A stretch of DNA of 64,000 nt from Rhizobium sp. NLR16a (GTDB taxonomy: Bacteria > Pseudomonadota > Alphaproteobacteria > Rhizobiales > Rhizobiaceae), in the NCBI RefSeq assembly GCF_017948245.1, contig NZ_CP072866.1, forward strand, positions 186,001-250,000, written 5' to 3'. The notes below the pieces were generated by a model. The model saw nothing but the letters and a program-made list of their open reading frames with translations. It was not told where the DNA came from and searched no databases. Below are positions 44,438 through 53,290 of the stretch, in pieces. Both the position numbers and the translations under genes were made by a program. Position 1 is the stretch's first letter, and each line of letters opens with the position of its first letter.

Positions 44438-45129
44438 AACTTATGGACGCGGACATCGGGGAAACCGGATTGAGAGCGGACAGCCAGCGCGATGACGTGC
44501 TGACTGCCGCCCACAATCAGGCGATGATGCCATCGCCGGTCGACAGTGCCGGCCTCTGCCGCGACAGGAGTGCCATCCTCCCAGGAAAAGGTGATGTTGC
44601 GAGGATCTTCACCGAGCCCCACTCCCAGCGCCTTGAGGTGGCTCTCCTTGAGCGCCCAAAGCGCAACGGCCGCGCGCGGACGTTCACACGTGGGCAGATC
44701 ATCCAGCCAGCGTCGCTCGTCGGCGCTGCAGTAGGTTTCCAGCGCTGCCTCCTCGATCTCGGTGTCGGCGGGCTCACAATCTATTCCGACGCACTTGCTA
44801 CCTGACGCGACGGCGACCGCGACTAGCCCGTCAGTATTGGCGAGGCTGAATTGTGGTGCATCACGCCGGTCGAGTGTCAGCCTACCGTGCTTGTCGGCCA
44901 GCAGCACAACCTCGCCCGGCGGAATACCGGCATGCGCGCTCAACATTCGCCGCAAGAGATACCGGCCGGCGATGAACGAGGTCCGATCCCGGCCGAACCG
45001 ATAGGCTGCGGCGCGATCCAGCTCATTCGATGAAAGCGACTGTTTCCAGCGCTTCCCGTCGCCTTCGTTCTGCGGATATTGCCAAAGCACGACATCGATG
45101 GCGGCCGGGTGATTGTCAAATTGCTGCAT
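44410..45129 (-). CDS. vbsP: Sfp-type phosphopantetheinyl transferase VbsP
   Basis: A 239-residue 4'-phosphopantetheinyl transferase that loads the VbsS carrier domain with its arm. Magnesium and CoA motifs are VGIDCEP and WALKESHLKALG. It converges on vbsO with a 28-base overlap. No ribosome-binding site is visible before the ATG, and a perfect 13-bp hairpin ends 16 bases upstream, leaving no room for a normal promoter in between; transcription must begin in or beyond that hairpin, or continue from the nrt genes. VbsP in R. leguminosarum is not iron-regulated. Confidence 0.9.
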   Translation of the reverse strand: MQQFDNHPAAIDVVLWQYPQNEGDGKRWKQSLSSNELDRAAAYRFGRDRTSFIAGRYLLRRMLSAHAGIPPGEVVLLADKHGRLTLDRRDAPQFSLANTDGLVAVAVASGSKCVGIDCEPADTEIEEAALETYCSADERRWLDDLPTCERPRAAVALWALKESHLKALGVGLGEDPRNITFSWEDGTPVAAEAGTVDRRWHHRLIVGGSQHVIALAVRSQSGFPDVRVHKFQDDSIPSE

Positions 45130-45145
45130 GAGGCCAGTATGCGTA

Positions 45146-45174
45146 CCGCTGCCCGATTGGCAATCGGGCAGCGG
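45146..45174 (-). terminator. Perfect 13-bp hairpin between nrtD and vbsP
   Basis: CCGCTGCCCGATT (45146-45158) pairs perfectly with AATCGGGCAGCGG (45162-45174) around a 3-base loop, 25 bases after the nrtD stop. It is the strongest stem in the window. There is no T-run on the minus strand, so it may end nrt transcription with help or protect the 3' end. Confidence 0.7.
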
Positions 45175-45199
45175 TTTAGGTCGGCAATCGCCGCAGTGT

Positions 45200-45997
45200 C
45201 TATTCCGCGGCCTCGATGAAGCGATGGCGCTCGTAGAGGAACTTCAGCACGGCCTCACGGCATTTGAGGTACGTCCGATCGCTGGCAAGTTCGATGCGAT
45301 TGCGGGGACGAGCTATTGTTACATCAAGCACTTCGCCGATGCGGGCCGCCGGACCATTGGTCATCATCACGATGCAGTCGGACAGCAGCACCGCTTCATC
45401 GACATCATGAGTGATCATCACCATCGTATTGCCGAGCCGGCTATGGATCTCCATCACCGCATCTTGAAGATGGGCGCGGGTCAAGGCGTCGAGGGCGCCG
45501 AACGGCTCATCGAGCAGCAGGATTTTCGGCTCCATCGAAAGGGCGCGGGCAATGCCAACGCGCTGTTTCATGCCTCCAGATATTTCCGAAGGCCGCTTGT
45601 CGCTCGCATGCGCCATCTGCACGAGATCGAGATTGGCCATCACCCAGTCATGCCGCTCGGCCTTGGTCTTTGTTCTGCCGAAGACCTTGGAGACGGCGAG
45701 ATTAACGTTCTCGTAGACCGTCAGCCAGGGCAGCAGCGAGTGGTTCTGGAAGACGACGGCGCGTTCCGGGCCCGGTTCGTTGACCTCGCGGTTTTCAAGG
45801 AGCACCGCGCCTGTGGAAACCGGGGTCAGGCCGGCAATGAGATTGAGCAGGGTGGACTTGCCGCAGCCCGAATGGCCGATGATCGAGACGAACTCGCCCT
45901 CTGATATCGTCAGGTTGATGTCCTTCAAGACCTCGGCGCGCACGCCGCCACGGTCGAAATGCTTGTCGATACGATCGAGCTTCAAATAGGCGTCCAT
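45200..45997 (-). CDS. nrtD: Nitrate-type ABC transporter ATPase
   Basis: A 265-residue ABC ATPase of the NrtD/SsuB/TauB family: Walker A IIGHSGCGKSTLLNLIAG, signature EISGGMKQRVGIARAL, Walker B ILLLDEPFGALDAL, and the H-loop MVMITHDVDEAV. ATG 45997 follows GAGGAGC; the longer frame adds an unconserved leader. It starts 10 bases after the permease stop and ends the nrt operon. NrtD-class ATPases energise nitrate or nitrite import. Confidence 0.88.
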   Translation of the reverse strand: MDAYLKLDRIDKHFDRGGVRAEVLKDINLTISEGEFVSIIGHSGCGKSTLLNLIAGLTPVSTGAVLLENREVNEPGPERAVVFQNHSLLPWLTVYENVNLAVSKVFGRTKTKAERHDWVMANLDLVQMAHASDKRPSEISGGMKQRVGIARALSMEPKILLLDEPFGALDALTRAHLQDAVMEIHSRLGNTMVMITHDVDEAVLLSDCIVMMTNGPAARIGEVLDVTIARPRNRIELASDRTYLKCREAVLKFLYERHRFIEAAE

Positions 45998-46007
45998 AAC
46001 GTGCTCC

Positions 46008-46901
46008 TCAATTGGCCATAGCGCCACGGGTGATGAGTTTGCCGAGCGCGGCCACCAGCTTGTCGAGGGCAAAGCCGACGATGCCGATATAGGCGAGGGC
46101 GACGATGATGTCTGGAAGGCGCGAGGAGTTCCATGCGTCCCAGATGAAGAAGCCGATGCCGACGCCGCCGGTCAGCATTTCCGCCGCGACGATGGCAAGC
46201 CAGGAAAGGCCGACGCCGATCCTGAGGCCGGTGAAGATGTAAGGGGCTGCCGAAGGCAACATGATCTTCCAGAAAAACTCGAGCTGGTTGAGGCGCAGCA
46301 CTTCGGCGACGTTGCGGTAATCCTGTGGAATGTTGCGGACGCCTACGGCGGTGTTGATGATGACAGGCCAGATCGAGGTGATGAAGATGACGAAGATCGC
46401 CGAAGGATTGGAATCCTGGAAGGCTGCGAGGGACAGCGGCAGCCAGGCGAGCGGCGGGACCGTGCGCAGCACCTGGAAGATCGGATCGAGGCCGCGCATC
46501 GCCCAGATCGACTGGCCGATGATCGCACCGACAATGACGCCGGCGACCGCGGCAAGCCCGAATCCATAAGCGACGCGCTGCAGCGAGACAAGCACGCGCC
46601 AGCCGAGCCCGATATCCTGGGAGCCGTAGTTGAAGAAGGGATAGGCGATCAGGTCATAGCTCTCCTGCCAGACCTGATGCGGCGAGGGTAAAGACGCGTC
46701 GGTCGAGGAGCACAGTACCTGCCAGACGAGCAGGATGAGCGCCAGCACGACGGTTGGCGGAACGACGTTCCGCAGTGCGATCAGCCCCGCATGACGAAAG
46801 TCGATCCGCGGTGCATGTTTGCCGGAAAACGGCAGGACCCTTGCCGCCGGTTTGATGGGGGCGGTGGTCGAAGGATTGTGTTGATTCGCCAGGGCGGGCA
46901 T
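46008..46901 (-). CDS. nrtB: Nitrate-type ABC transporter permease
   Basis: A 297-residue permease of the NrtB/SsuC/TauC family with six membrane helices and the ATPase-contact loop NVAEVLRLNQLEFFWKIMLP. The N-terminal 35 residues are a cytoplasmic leader. It lies between the binding protein and ATPase genes of the operon. NrtB and sulfonate permeases are similar; the binding protein is what points to nitrate. Confidence 0.87.
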   Translation of the reverse strand: MPALANQHNPSTTAPIKPAARVLPFSGKHAPRIDFRHAGLIALRNVVPPTVVLALILLVWQVLCSSTDASLPSPHQVWQESYDLIAYPFFNYGSQDIGLGWRVLVSLQRVAYGFGLAAVAGVIVGAIIGQSIWAMRGLDPIFQVLRTVPPLAWLPLSLAAFQDSNPSAIFVIFITSIWPVIINTAVGVRNIPQDYRNVAEVLRLNQLEFFWKIMLPSAAPYIFTGLRIGVGLSWLAIVAAEMLTGGVGIGFFIWDAWNSSRLPDIIVALAYIGIVGFALDKLVAALGKLITRGAMAN

Positions 46902-46956
46902 CGCGCGTTCCTCACGAGAAAAGGGGCCGGCGCGCTTGTGGCGCGCCGGAGCGGGG

Positions 46957-48270
46957 TCAGGAGACGACCTTGATCGACAGGCTGTCGAGATAAGCGGCGG
47001 GATTTTCGGGATCGAAGACCTTGCCGTCGAAGAAGGTCTCCTTGCCGCGGGAAGACGAGGCGGGGATGTCGGCGGCAGCGACGCCGAGATCCTTGGCGGC
47101 CTCGCGCCAGATGTCCTCGCGGTTCACCTGGTTGACCAGCGCCTTGATGTCGGTGCTTGCCGGCAGGTTCCCCCAGCGGATGTTTTCGGTCATGAACCAG
47201 GTGTCGTGGCTCTTGAACGGATAGGAGGCGCCGTCTTTCCAGAACTTCATGTAGAGGTCGGTGGCCTTGACCTCGCGGCCGTTGCCATAATTGATGTCGC
47301 CCTTGAGCCGGCCGAGCACGTCCTTCGTCGGAACATTGAACCACTGACGCTTGCCGAGAATGTCGGCCATCTCTGCCTTGTTGTCCATGCTGTCGCACCA
47401 TTGCTGGGCTTCCATGACGGCCATCAGCAGGGCCTTTGCCGCATTGGGGTTCTTTTCGATCCACTCGGCGCGCAGACCCAGCGCCTTTTCAGGGTGGCCC
47501 TTCCAGAGCTCACCGGTGGTGGCCGCGGTGAAGCCGATGCCCTGGTTGACGAGCTGTTCGTTCCACGGCTCGCCCACGCAGAAGACGTCCATGTTGCCGA
47601 CCTTCATATTGGCCACCATCTGCGGCGGTGGAACGACGATGGTCGAGACGTCCTTGTTCGGATCGATGCCGCCGGCGGCGAGCCAGTAGCGGATCCAGAG
47701 GTCGTGGGTTCCGCCCGGGAAGGTCATAGCGGCCTTGATCTCCTTGCCTTCGGCCTTCTTCTTCTCGAAGGCGGCTTTCAGCTTCGAGGCATCGAGCTGC
47801 ACGCCGGTTTCGGCATATTCCTTGGCGACCGAAATGCCCTGGCTGTCGAGATTGAGCCGGGCAAGGACCGCCATCGGCACCGGCTTGTTGTTCTGTGTCA
47901 CCTTGCCGGTATGCATGAGATAGGGGAGCGGCGAGAGGATATGAGCGCCATCGATGCCGTTGGCTGCGCCACCCAGCACCAGATTGTCTCTGGTCGCACC
48001 CCATGACGCCTGTTTGGCGACGTCAGTTTCCGGGAGCCCATATTTTTCGAACAGGCCTTTTTCCTTGGCGATGATCAGCGGCGCGGAATCGGTCAGCGCG
48101 ATGAATCCGAGCTTCACACCTTTTACTTCGGGGCCGGTCCCGGCCGCAAAGGCGCCGGAGGGAAAGGCAGTCTTGACTGCGCCGATGAGGGCGGCCGCTG
48201 CAGTCGTCTTGAGCATGCTCCGGCGGGTGATGCCGGTTGTCGAAATCCCAGTCGTCGAAATCTTCTTCAT
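46957..48270 (-). CDS. nrtA: Nitrate-type ABC transporter substrate-binding protein
   Basis: A 437-residue NrtA/CmpA-type binding protein. The signal peptide is of the Tat kind (ITRRSMLKTTAAAALIGAVK). The length and the repeated NrtA segments (LGFIALTDSAPLIIAKEKGL, FPGGTHDLWIRYWLAAGGID, FCVGEPWNEQLVNQGIGFT) are those of nitrate, nitrite or bicarbonate receptors, not the shorter sulfonate ones. First gene of nrtABD, behind a sigma-54 promoter, which supports nitrogen control and nitrate as substrate. No nitrate reductase genes are adjacent. Confidence 0.88.
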   Translation of the reverse strand: MKKISTTGISTTGITRRSMLKTTAAAALIGAVKTAFPSGAFAAGTGPEVKGVKLGFIALTDSAPLIIAKEKGLFEKYGLPETDVAKQASWGATRDNLVLGGAANGIDGAHILSPLPYLMHTGKVTQNNKPVPMAVLARLNLDSQGISVAKEYAETGVQLDASKLKAAFEKKKAEGKEIKAAMTFPGGTHDLWIRYWLAAGGIDPNKDVSTIVVPPPQMVANMKVGNMDVFCVGEPWNEQLVNQGIGFTAATTGELWKGHPEKALGLRAEWIEKNPNAAKALLMAVMEAQQWCDSMDNKAEMADILGKRQWFNVPTKDVLGRLKGDINYGNGREVKATDLYMKFWKDGASYPFKSHDTWFMTENIRWGNLPASTDIKALVNQVNREDIWREAAKDLGVAAADIPASSSRGKETFFDGKVFDPENPAAYLDSLSIKVVS

Positions 48271-48789
48271 CTGCAGGTTCCCCTCTGCTTGGTGAATTCG
48301 GACGCAAAAAAACGCCGCCGGAGTTTGCGTTCGGGGGATGGGAAATCCCCGACAGCAAAGACCTTGCGACGCCGTTGTCTGATGCGGGCGCTTATGCTGC
48401 GCCCATCCGCTCGGTCGCCGTTGACCGGGCGAGGAAGAACCTGCAACCGGCGTGCCAGTTCGAGGTAAAGTCGGTAATGGGTTGAATAAAAAGAAAGAAT
48501 CCGTGATTTGAAATATGGTTATTTATTGTGCAATATTGAAATATGATTATGATTTGTGCGCTACGATGGCGGCCGCATTCGCGAGAGCGCTATATTTGTG
48601 CAGCGCACACGGCCGCAGCACCCTGACAGGTATAAAAATGGGCGCGGGTGAAGCGTGGCAGCGAACAGCGCGATTGGAGCCGTCGTCTCGTTCTCAGAGG
48701 TGGGCGGATTATGACACAGCCGTGCCACGGCCAACTGGGACTTTCGCCTCCGTTGTCTGCCCCTCGATTAGCACTCTTTAAAATATTCA
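48271..48789. other. Intergenic region between nrtA and the GGDEF-EAL gene
   Basis: About 520 bases with divergent promoters. The nrt side carries the sigma-54 site listed separately and an AT-rich stretch (48484-48560) with two TGTGC half-sites about 29 bases apart (near 48528 and 48556) that could bind an activator such as NtrC. I see no clear promoter for the GGDEF-EAL gene and no further gene. Confidence 0.4.
48442..48458 (-). promoter_or_regulatory. Sigma-54 promoter of nrtABD
   Basis: On the minus strand CTGGCACGCCGGTTGCA (48458-48442) matches the -24/-12 consensus TGGCACG-N4-TTGCA at every fixed base. It lies about 170 bases upstream of nrtA and implies RpoN-dependent, nitrogen-controlled transcription. 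Confidence 0.85.
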
Positions 48790-50553
48790 ATGCGACATTC
48801 GGGCGGAGGAAACAGCGAGATCGCCTTGAGCAATAAACAATCCAGAACAAACGTCGAGCTTGAGAACCTGCTTCGCCAGCTTGGTCTGGCCCTTGAGGCG
48901 TCCGGGATCGGAATCTGGCAGCACAACATCGCAAAAAATCAGACGCGTTGGGACGAGCAGCTCAAGCTGATTTATGGCGTTCCGAAGGCACCTTTCGACG
49001 TTATCTGGCTCGACAGCGTCCACCCCGACGATCTGGCGCCGACCAATGAAGTATTTCTGCGCGCCATCGAAACCAAATCGGATTATGCATCCGAATTTCG
49101 CATCATACGGCCGGATGGAGCGATCCGCCATCTGCGCTCGCGCGCTCGCTACTTCGTCGATGCGGCCGGTGACCCCTGCTTTGTCGGCGCCGAATGGGAT
49201 GTGACCGACGACGTTCTCCTCAACAAGGAGCTGGAGAGGAGCCGGGCGGAAGCTCGGTTTGCCGCCGATCACGATCACCTCACCGGTCTCTTGAACCGGC
49301 GCAGCTTCGATTTCGCCCTGGCCGAGCTTGCCAGGCAGGCGAGCGTCAAGGTCGCGCTTCTCCATATAGACGTCGACCATTTCAAGGAGATCAATGACCG
49401 TTTCGGGCATGCGGTCGGCGACCTCGTTCTCTGTCACGTCAGCAAGATTCTGTTGGAGGCCATCTCCGGGGGTGACGTCGCGGCACGGCTCGGCGGCGAT
49501 GAGTTCGCCGTCGTCATCATCGAGGGCGAGTCCGACAAGACCAAGGCCGTGCTCGATCATATTCAGCGACGTCTGGAGAGCCCGCTTCCTGGTGGCGACC
49601 AGATGCTGAGCGTGCAGTGCTCCATTGGCGTGGCCAGCGCCATGAGCGCAGACTTCGCCAAGCTGCTGTCCCAGTCCGACCTGGCCTTGTACCACGCCAA
49701 GCGGAACGGCCGGAATCGCGCCGAGATATTTTCCGAGGAGATGGCTTCGACGCTCGCGAATGAAAGGCAGCTTGCCCAGGATCTGCGATCCGGACTGGCG
49801 CTTGGCCAGATCCGTCCATTTTACCAGGTGCAGGTCGACGCCAAGTCATTGCGGGTAAACGGTGTCGAAGCGCTGGCGAGGTGGCACCACCCGACGAGAG
49901 GAATTCTCGCCCCGGCGCATTTCCTGTCTCTGGCCTCGTCGCACGGATTGGTCGCAGAGATTGACGATGTCGTCCTGAGGGCTGTCCTGTCGGATATGAA
50001 ATCCTCGGCCTCCCTGCTGGAGGGTATACGGCTATCCGTCAACCTTTCCGCCGATCGTCTCGATGATCCCGAATTGGCAACGAAGCTCGGCGGCTATGAG
50101 ATCCCGCCCGGCCGGTTGAGCTTCGAGCTGATAGAGACGATATTCCTGGACAGCCTGAGCGATCGCGTGCGCCAGAACATCCAGGCCATCAAGTCCTTCG
50201 GTATCGACATCGAGATCGACGATCTCGGATCGGGACATGCCTCCTTGCTGGGCCTGCTCGAGCTGAGACCAGACCGTGTCAAGATTGACCGCCGGCTTGT
50301 GATGCCGATTCTACAATCCGTGCCCAGCCGTCGGCTGGTAAGTTCACTGGTCGACATTGCACGGGCGCTTGACATGGAAGTGATTGCGGAAGGGGTGGAA
50401 ACGCTCGACCATGCCAAAGTACTCGCCGATCTCGGCGTCCACACTCTCCAGGGTTATGCTTTTGGACGGCCGCAGTCGTTTGCCGATCTGGCGGCGCGAC
50501 TGGAGCAGGAGGCACTGGAGTTCGGGCAACCGGATGTCGTGCGTGCGCGTTGA
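48790..50553 (+). CDS. PAS-GGDEF-EAL cyclic-di-GMP protein
   Basis: A 587-residue soluble protein: PAS/PAC sensor domain (about 25-140; EFRIIRPDGAIRHLRSRARY), GGDEF domain (DHDHLTGLLNRRSF, active motif RLGGDEFAVV near 235) and EAL domain (GVEALARWHHP near 358, later DDLGSGHASL and VIAEGVET). Both active motifs are intact, so it could make or degrade cyclic di-GMP depending on the PAS signal. It has no membrane segment. Divergent from the nrt operon; no functional link is evident. Confidence 0.9.
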   Translation: MRHSGGGNSEIALSNKQSRTNVELENLLRQLGLALEASGIGIWQHNIAKNQTRWDEQLKLIYGVPKAPFDVIWLDSVHPDDLAPTNEVFLRAIETKSDYASEFRIIRPDGAIRHLRSRARYFVDAAGDPCFVGAEWDVTDDVLLNKELERSRAEARFAADHDHLTGLLNRRSFDFALAELARQASVKVALLHIDVDHFKEINDRFGHAVGDLVLCHVSKILLEAISGGDVAARLGGDEFAVVIIEGESDKTKAVLDHIQRRLESPLPGGDQMLSVQCSIGVASAMSADFAKLLSQSDLALYHAKRNGRNRAEIFSEEMASTLANERQLAQDLRSGLALGQIRPFYQVQVDAKSLRVNGVEALARWHHPTRGILAPAHFLSLASSHGLVAEIDDVVLRAVLSDMKSSASLLEGIRLSVNLSADRLDDPELATKLGGYEIPPGRLSFELIETIFLDSLSDRVRQNIQAIKSFGIDIEIDDLGSGHASLLGLLELRPDRVKIDRRLVMPILQSVPSRRLVSSLVDIARALDMEVIAEGVETLDHAKVLADLGVHTLQGYAFGRPQSFADLAARLEQEALEFGQPDVVRAR

Positions 50554-50633
50554 TGAAGAGAACTCGGCGGCCTCACCATTTTCTCCCCGTCAACCTACTG
50601 TTTTCCGTCGGAATTGCGTAGAATACAGCAGGC

Positions 50634-50672
50634 TAGAGCGGTTATGCGGGTCGTTAAAGCTGAATCGCTCTA
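50634..50672. repeat. Dispersed-type inverted repeat at the end of the ThDP-enzyme gene
   Basis: TAGAGCGGTT (50634-50643) pairs with AATCGCTCTA (50663-50672), ten positions with one G-T pair and one mismatch at the inner end, around a 19-base centre. Sequences bounded by TAGAGCG with an internal GTTAAAGCTGAAT are, from memory, common between rhizobial genes. The right end supplies the TAG stop codon (50670-50672) of the decarboxylase-like gene. Confidence 0.5.
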
Positions 50673-52325
50673 CCTTGCTTTCCAGTTCGCATTGTCGGGG
50701 ATCGACCGCTGAGGCACGACGACCTGGATGATGGACGGGCTGTTCAGGTTTTCTTTGGCGCCGTTTATGGCGCTCTGCAGTTCGCCATAAGTATCCACTT
50801 TCCAGCCTTGGCAGCCAAAGACCTCCGCCAACTTGCTGTAATTCCATCGGTGCAGAATGCATGAATTGTAGAACGGCTTATTGCCGTGGAAAACCGATGC
50901 ATCGGCAAGCCACTGCTCCACGCCATAGATGCCGTTATCCATCACGAAGACGATCGGGTTTAGATTGAAACGGGTTTGAGTCGAGAGGCATTGAGCGGTC
51001 ATCTGAAACCCGCCATCCCCCGCAAAGACCAGCAGTCTCTGTTTATCTTGCTTCGCCAGCGAAACCCCGGTCGCGGCCGGGCCGATATAACCGATCGCCG
51101 AATAGGATGATTGGACGATGAAACCGCGGCGAGCACCCACTTCAAGAAGCAGGCTCCCGAAATAATTCAAACTGGCGTCGGCACCAACGATCGTATTATC
51201 GTCGATCTGCTGCTGAATGAAATCGTAGAAGCCCTGATAGGTGATTTCGGCTGCCGGATTCACGACCGGCGCTTGCCGGGCCGTTTTCGCCGGAAGAGTT
51301 TGGGCTTTGCACGTCAGCCTTTTGTCGATCAAGCCGTTGACGAGATCCGCCAGCGAAACCTGTGCGTTGAAGATCGTGCCGTATTTTACCGTATCCCAAG
51401 AGGCGAATGCGGTTTTATCAAGATCGATAGGCCAGTCCAAATCGTTGATATCAGTCAACCAGACGCCCAGCGCCAATACGAAGTCGGCGTCTTTGACCAA
51501 GGACTGGACATAGGGTGACGACGATTTGCCATCGAACACCCCGGCAAACTGGACATCGTCTTCCGACAGGATGGCCTTGCTCAGGAGCTCGGTCACGTAG
51601 GGAATTTTGAGGTCGCGAAGGAGCCGCTCCGCCTGGTCGTGAAGGCCGAACCGGTCGATCTCGACACCGATCCAGATCAAGGGTTTGGTGGCATTCTCCA
51701 ATCTTTCGCTGATTTGGGCGATCGACTGATTGAGACTGTCCTCGTCGGATATGACGGGCGCCGCCTTCAATGCATTCGACGGGCGCGCGCATTCCAGGTC
51801 GACCATATCCTCCAGCAACTCGATGTAGACCGGACGTCTTTCCGTGATGCACTGTGTCAGCGCATAATCTATGAGCATTGGCGCAAGATGAGGGCTGTCG
51901 ATGCGGACGGTAGCGGCGGTTATGTATTCGAACACCTGAAGATCCGTTTCCCGTCCGCTGATGAAGTGATGCGAACTGTAGCCGGTTTGTTCGAATGTCA
52001 GCGTTTTCTGGATGCTTGGCGCACCGTTGATCAGAACGACCGGCACTTTCTCGACGTAAGATCCGGCGATCGCATTTGTCGCGCAAAGCGAGCCTGCGGA
52101 ATAGGTAACACACAGCGCGCCAATTCCTTTCAGTCTCGCATAGCCGTCGGCGGCATAACCGGCATTCAGTTCGTTCACCTCTTCGATGACCTGAATACCG
52201 CTTTTTTCGACATAGCTGTTTACCCATTCGATCGAATAATCGCCCGCTACGGAAAACAGGTGTCCCAGGCCCAGTTCGCCAAGTCTGTCGACCAGATATT
52301 GTCCAACCGTGTATGTATCGCCCAT
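50670..52325 (-). CDS. Pyruvate/indolepyruvate-decarboxylase-like ThDP enzyme
   Basis: A 551-residue thiamine-diphosphate decarboxylase of 2-oxo acids. The cofactor glutamate is Glu52 (EEVNELNAGYAADGYAR), the catalytic histidine pair is His119-His120 (TGYSSHHFISG), and the ThDP/Mg motif is FAGDGGFQMTAQ ending in MDNGIYGVEQWL. All fit pyruvate or indolepyruvate decarboxylases more than acetolactate synthases. ATG 52325 follows AGGGGAG; a longer frame to 52361 is less likely. It is last in an eight-gene minus-strand set. Which 2-oxo acid it uses cannot be read from the sequence. Confidence 0.87.
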   Translation of the reverse strand: MGDTYTVGQYLVDRLGELGLGHLFSVAGDYSIEWVNSYVEKSGIQVIEEVNELNAGYAADGYARLKGIGALCVTYSAGSLCATNAIAGSYVEKVPVVLINGAPSIQKTLTFEQTGYSSHHFISGRETDLQVFEYITAATVRIDSPHLAPMLIDYALTQCITERRPVYIELLEDMVDLECARPSNALKAAPVISDEDSLNQSIAQISERLENATKPLIWIGVEIDRFGLHDQAERLLRDLKIPYVTELLSKAILSEDDVQFAGVFDGKSSSPYVQSLVKDADFVLALGVWLTDINDLDWPIDLDKTAFASWDTVKYGTIFNAQVSLADLVNGLIDKRLTCKAQTLPAKTARQAPVVNPAAEITYQGFYDFIQQQIDDNTIVGADASLNYFGSLLLEVGARRGFIVQSSYSAIGYIGPAATGVSLAKQDKQRLLVFAGDGGFQMTAQCLSTQTRFNLNPIVFVMDNGIYGVEQWLADASVFHGNKPFYNSCILHRWNYSKLAEVFGCQGWKVDTYGELQSAINGAKENLNSPSIIQVVVPQRSIPDNANWKAR

Positions 52326-52363
52326 GGTCCAACGGCTCCCCTGTTGACGGAAATTGATCAATA

Positions 52364-53188
52364 TTAGAACTCGCTCGCGTTATCGAATAAGCGCGGTATG
52401 TATATGTCGAATATTCCGGGGCATTTTCGCTCGGGAAATCTTTCCAGCAGGAAGCGCTTGAAAGCATCATTGGTGAGCCCGTTGCCGGCAGCCTCCATGG
52501 CGGCTGACAAATACTCTATATTTCTGGCAACTTCGTTCTTGTCGGCCGGAAAGCCGTGACCGGGAAGGAACAGGTCATAGTCGGACAGCAGCATGCCCTG
52601 CAAAATCCCGATCCAATGCTCCATGTATTTCGTCAGATAAAGGTGCGTTCCGCTGTAGATCAGGTCTTGCGCAATAAAAACGCCCAGGTCTGGAAGACCT
52701 ATGGTGAGGAGAAAATCGATCTCCGTATCGACGACTTTATCAAATACGTATCTGACTCCGTCGATGATCTCGTGGCCGGCGCGGACGGTGTTTTCAGGAA
52801 TTACCAAGCTCTTCGGAACGAGGTTGCCCAGCTTCCAATGGTCGTTCAGGGACTCCTGCCCATGCTGCCTCAGGAATTCCTTCGTTTCCGGTAATGTATG
52901 AATTGGAATGTCGCTGAATGCGGCTCCCAGGCCGAACCAATGGTCAGGGTGCCTGTGCGACAGGTAAATCCGGTCGATTTGCTTGCCGATACTGTCGGCA
53001 TACGCCCTGAATTGCAGCGCATAGGGGACGAGGAATTGCCCATCGACGAGAACAAGCTTGTTTCTGCTTTCGATGATGTGCGTTGCATTGGCGATGTTGT
53101 CATCAGTGAAAGCTGAAATGAAAGTATGAATGCGGACATCGCCTGCTCGCCTGACGATTTTGATGGGATCCGGCAATTGCGCCACCAT
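52364..53188 (-). CDS. Metallo-beta-lactamase-fold hydrolase
   Basis: A 274-residue MBL-fold enzyme with the metal motif HRHPDH (LSHRHPDHWFGLG) and a later LPGHGFP and IAQDLIYSGTH. It lacks a signal peptide. ATG 53188 follows AGGGAG. The fold covers lactonases, thioesterases and many other hydrolases; with sugar-oxidising neighbours a lactonase is possible but unproven. It is 38 bases upstream of the decarboxylase-like gene. Confidence 0.8.
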   Translation of the reverse strand: MVAQLPDPIKIVRRAGDVRIHTFISAFTDDNIANATHIIESRNKLVLVDGQFLVPYALQFRAYADSIGKQIDRIYLSHRHPDHWFGLGAAFSDIPIHTLPETKEFLRQHGQESLNDHWKLGNLVPKSLVIPENTVRAGHEIIDGVRYVFDKVVDTEIDFLLTIGLPDLGVFIAQDLIYSGTHLYLTKYMEHWIGILQGMLLSDYDLFLPGHGFPADKNEVARNIEYLSAAMEAAGNGLTNDAFKRFLLERFPERKCPGIFDIYIPRLFDNASEF

Positions 53189-53290
53189 AGGTATCTCCCT
53201 GATTGAAAGGTCGGTTGCTGCGGTTTGACGTTCGCCCGGCATGGCGGAGACGTTCCCAGGTTTGTTTCCAAAATGTGCGCCAGAGCGCCG

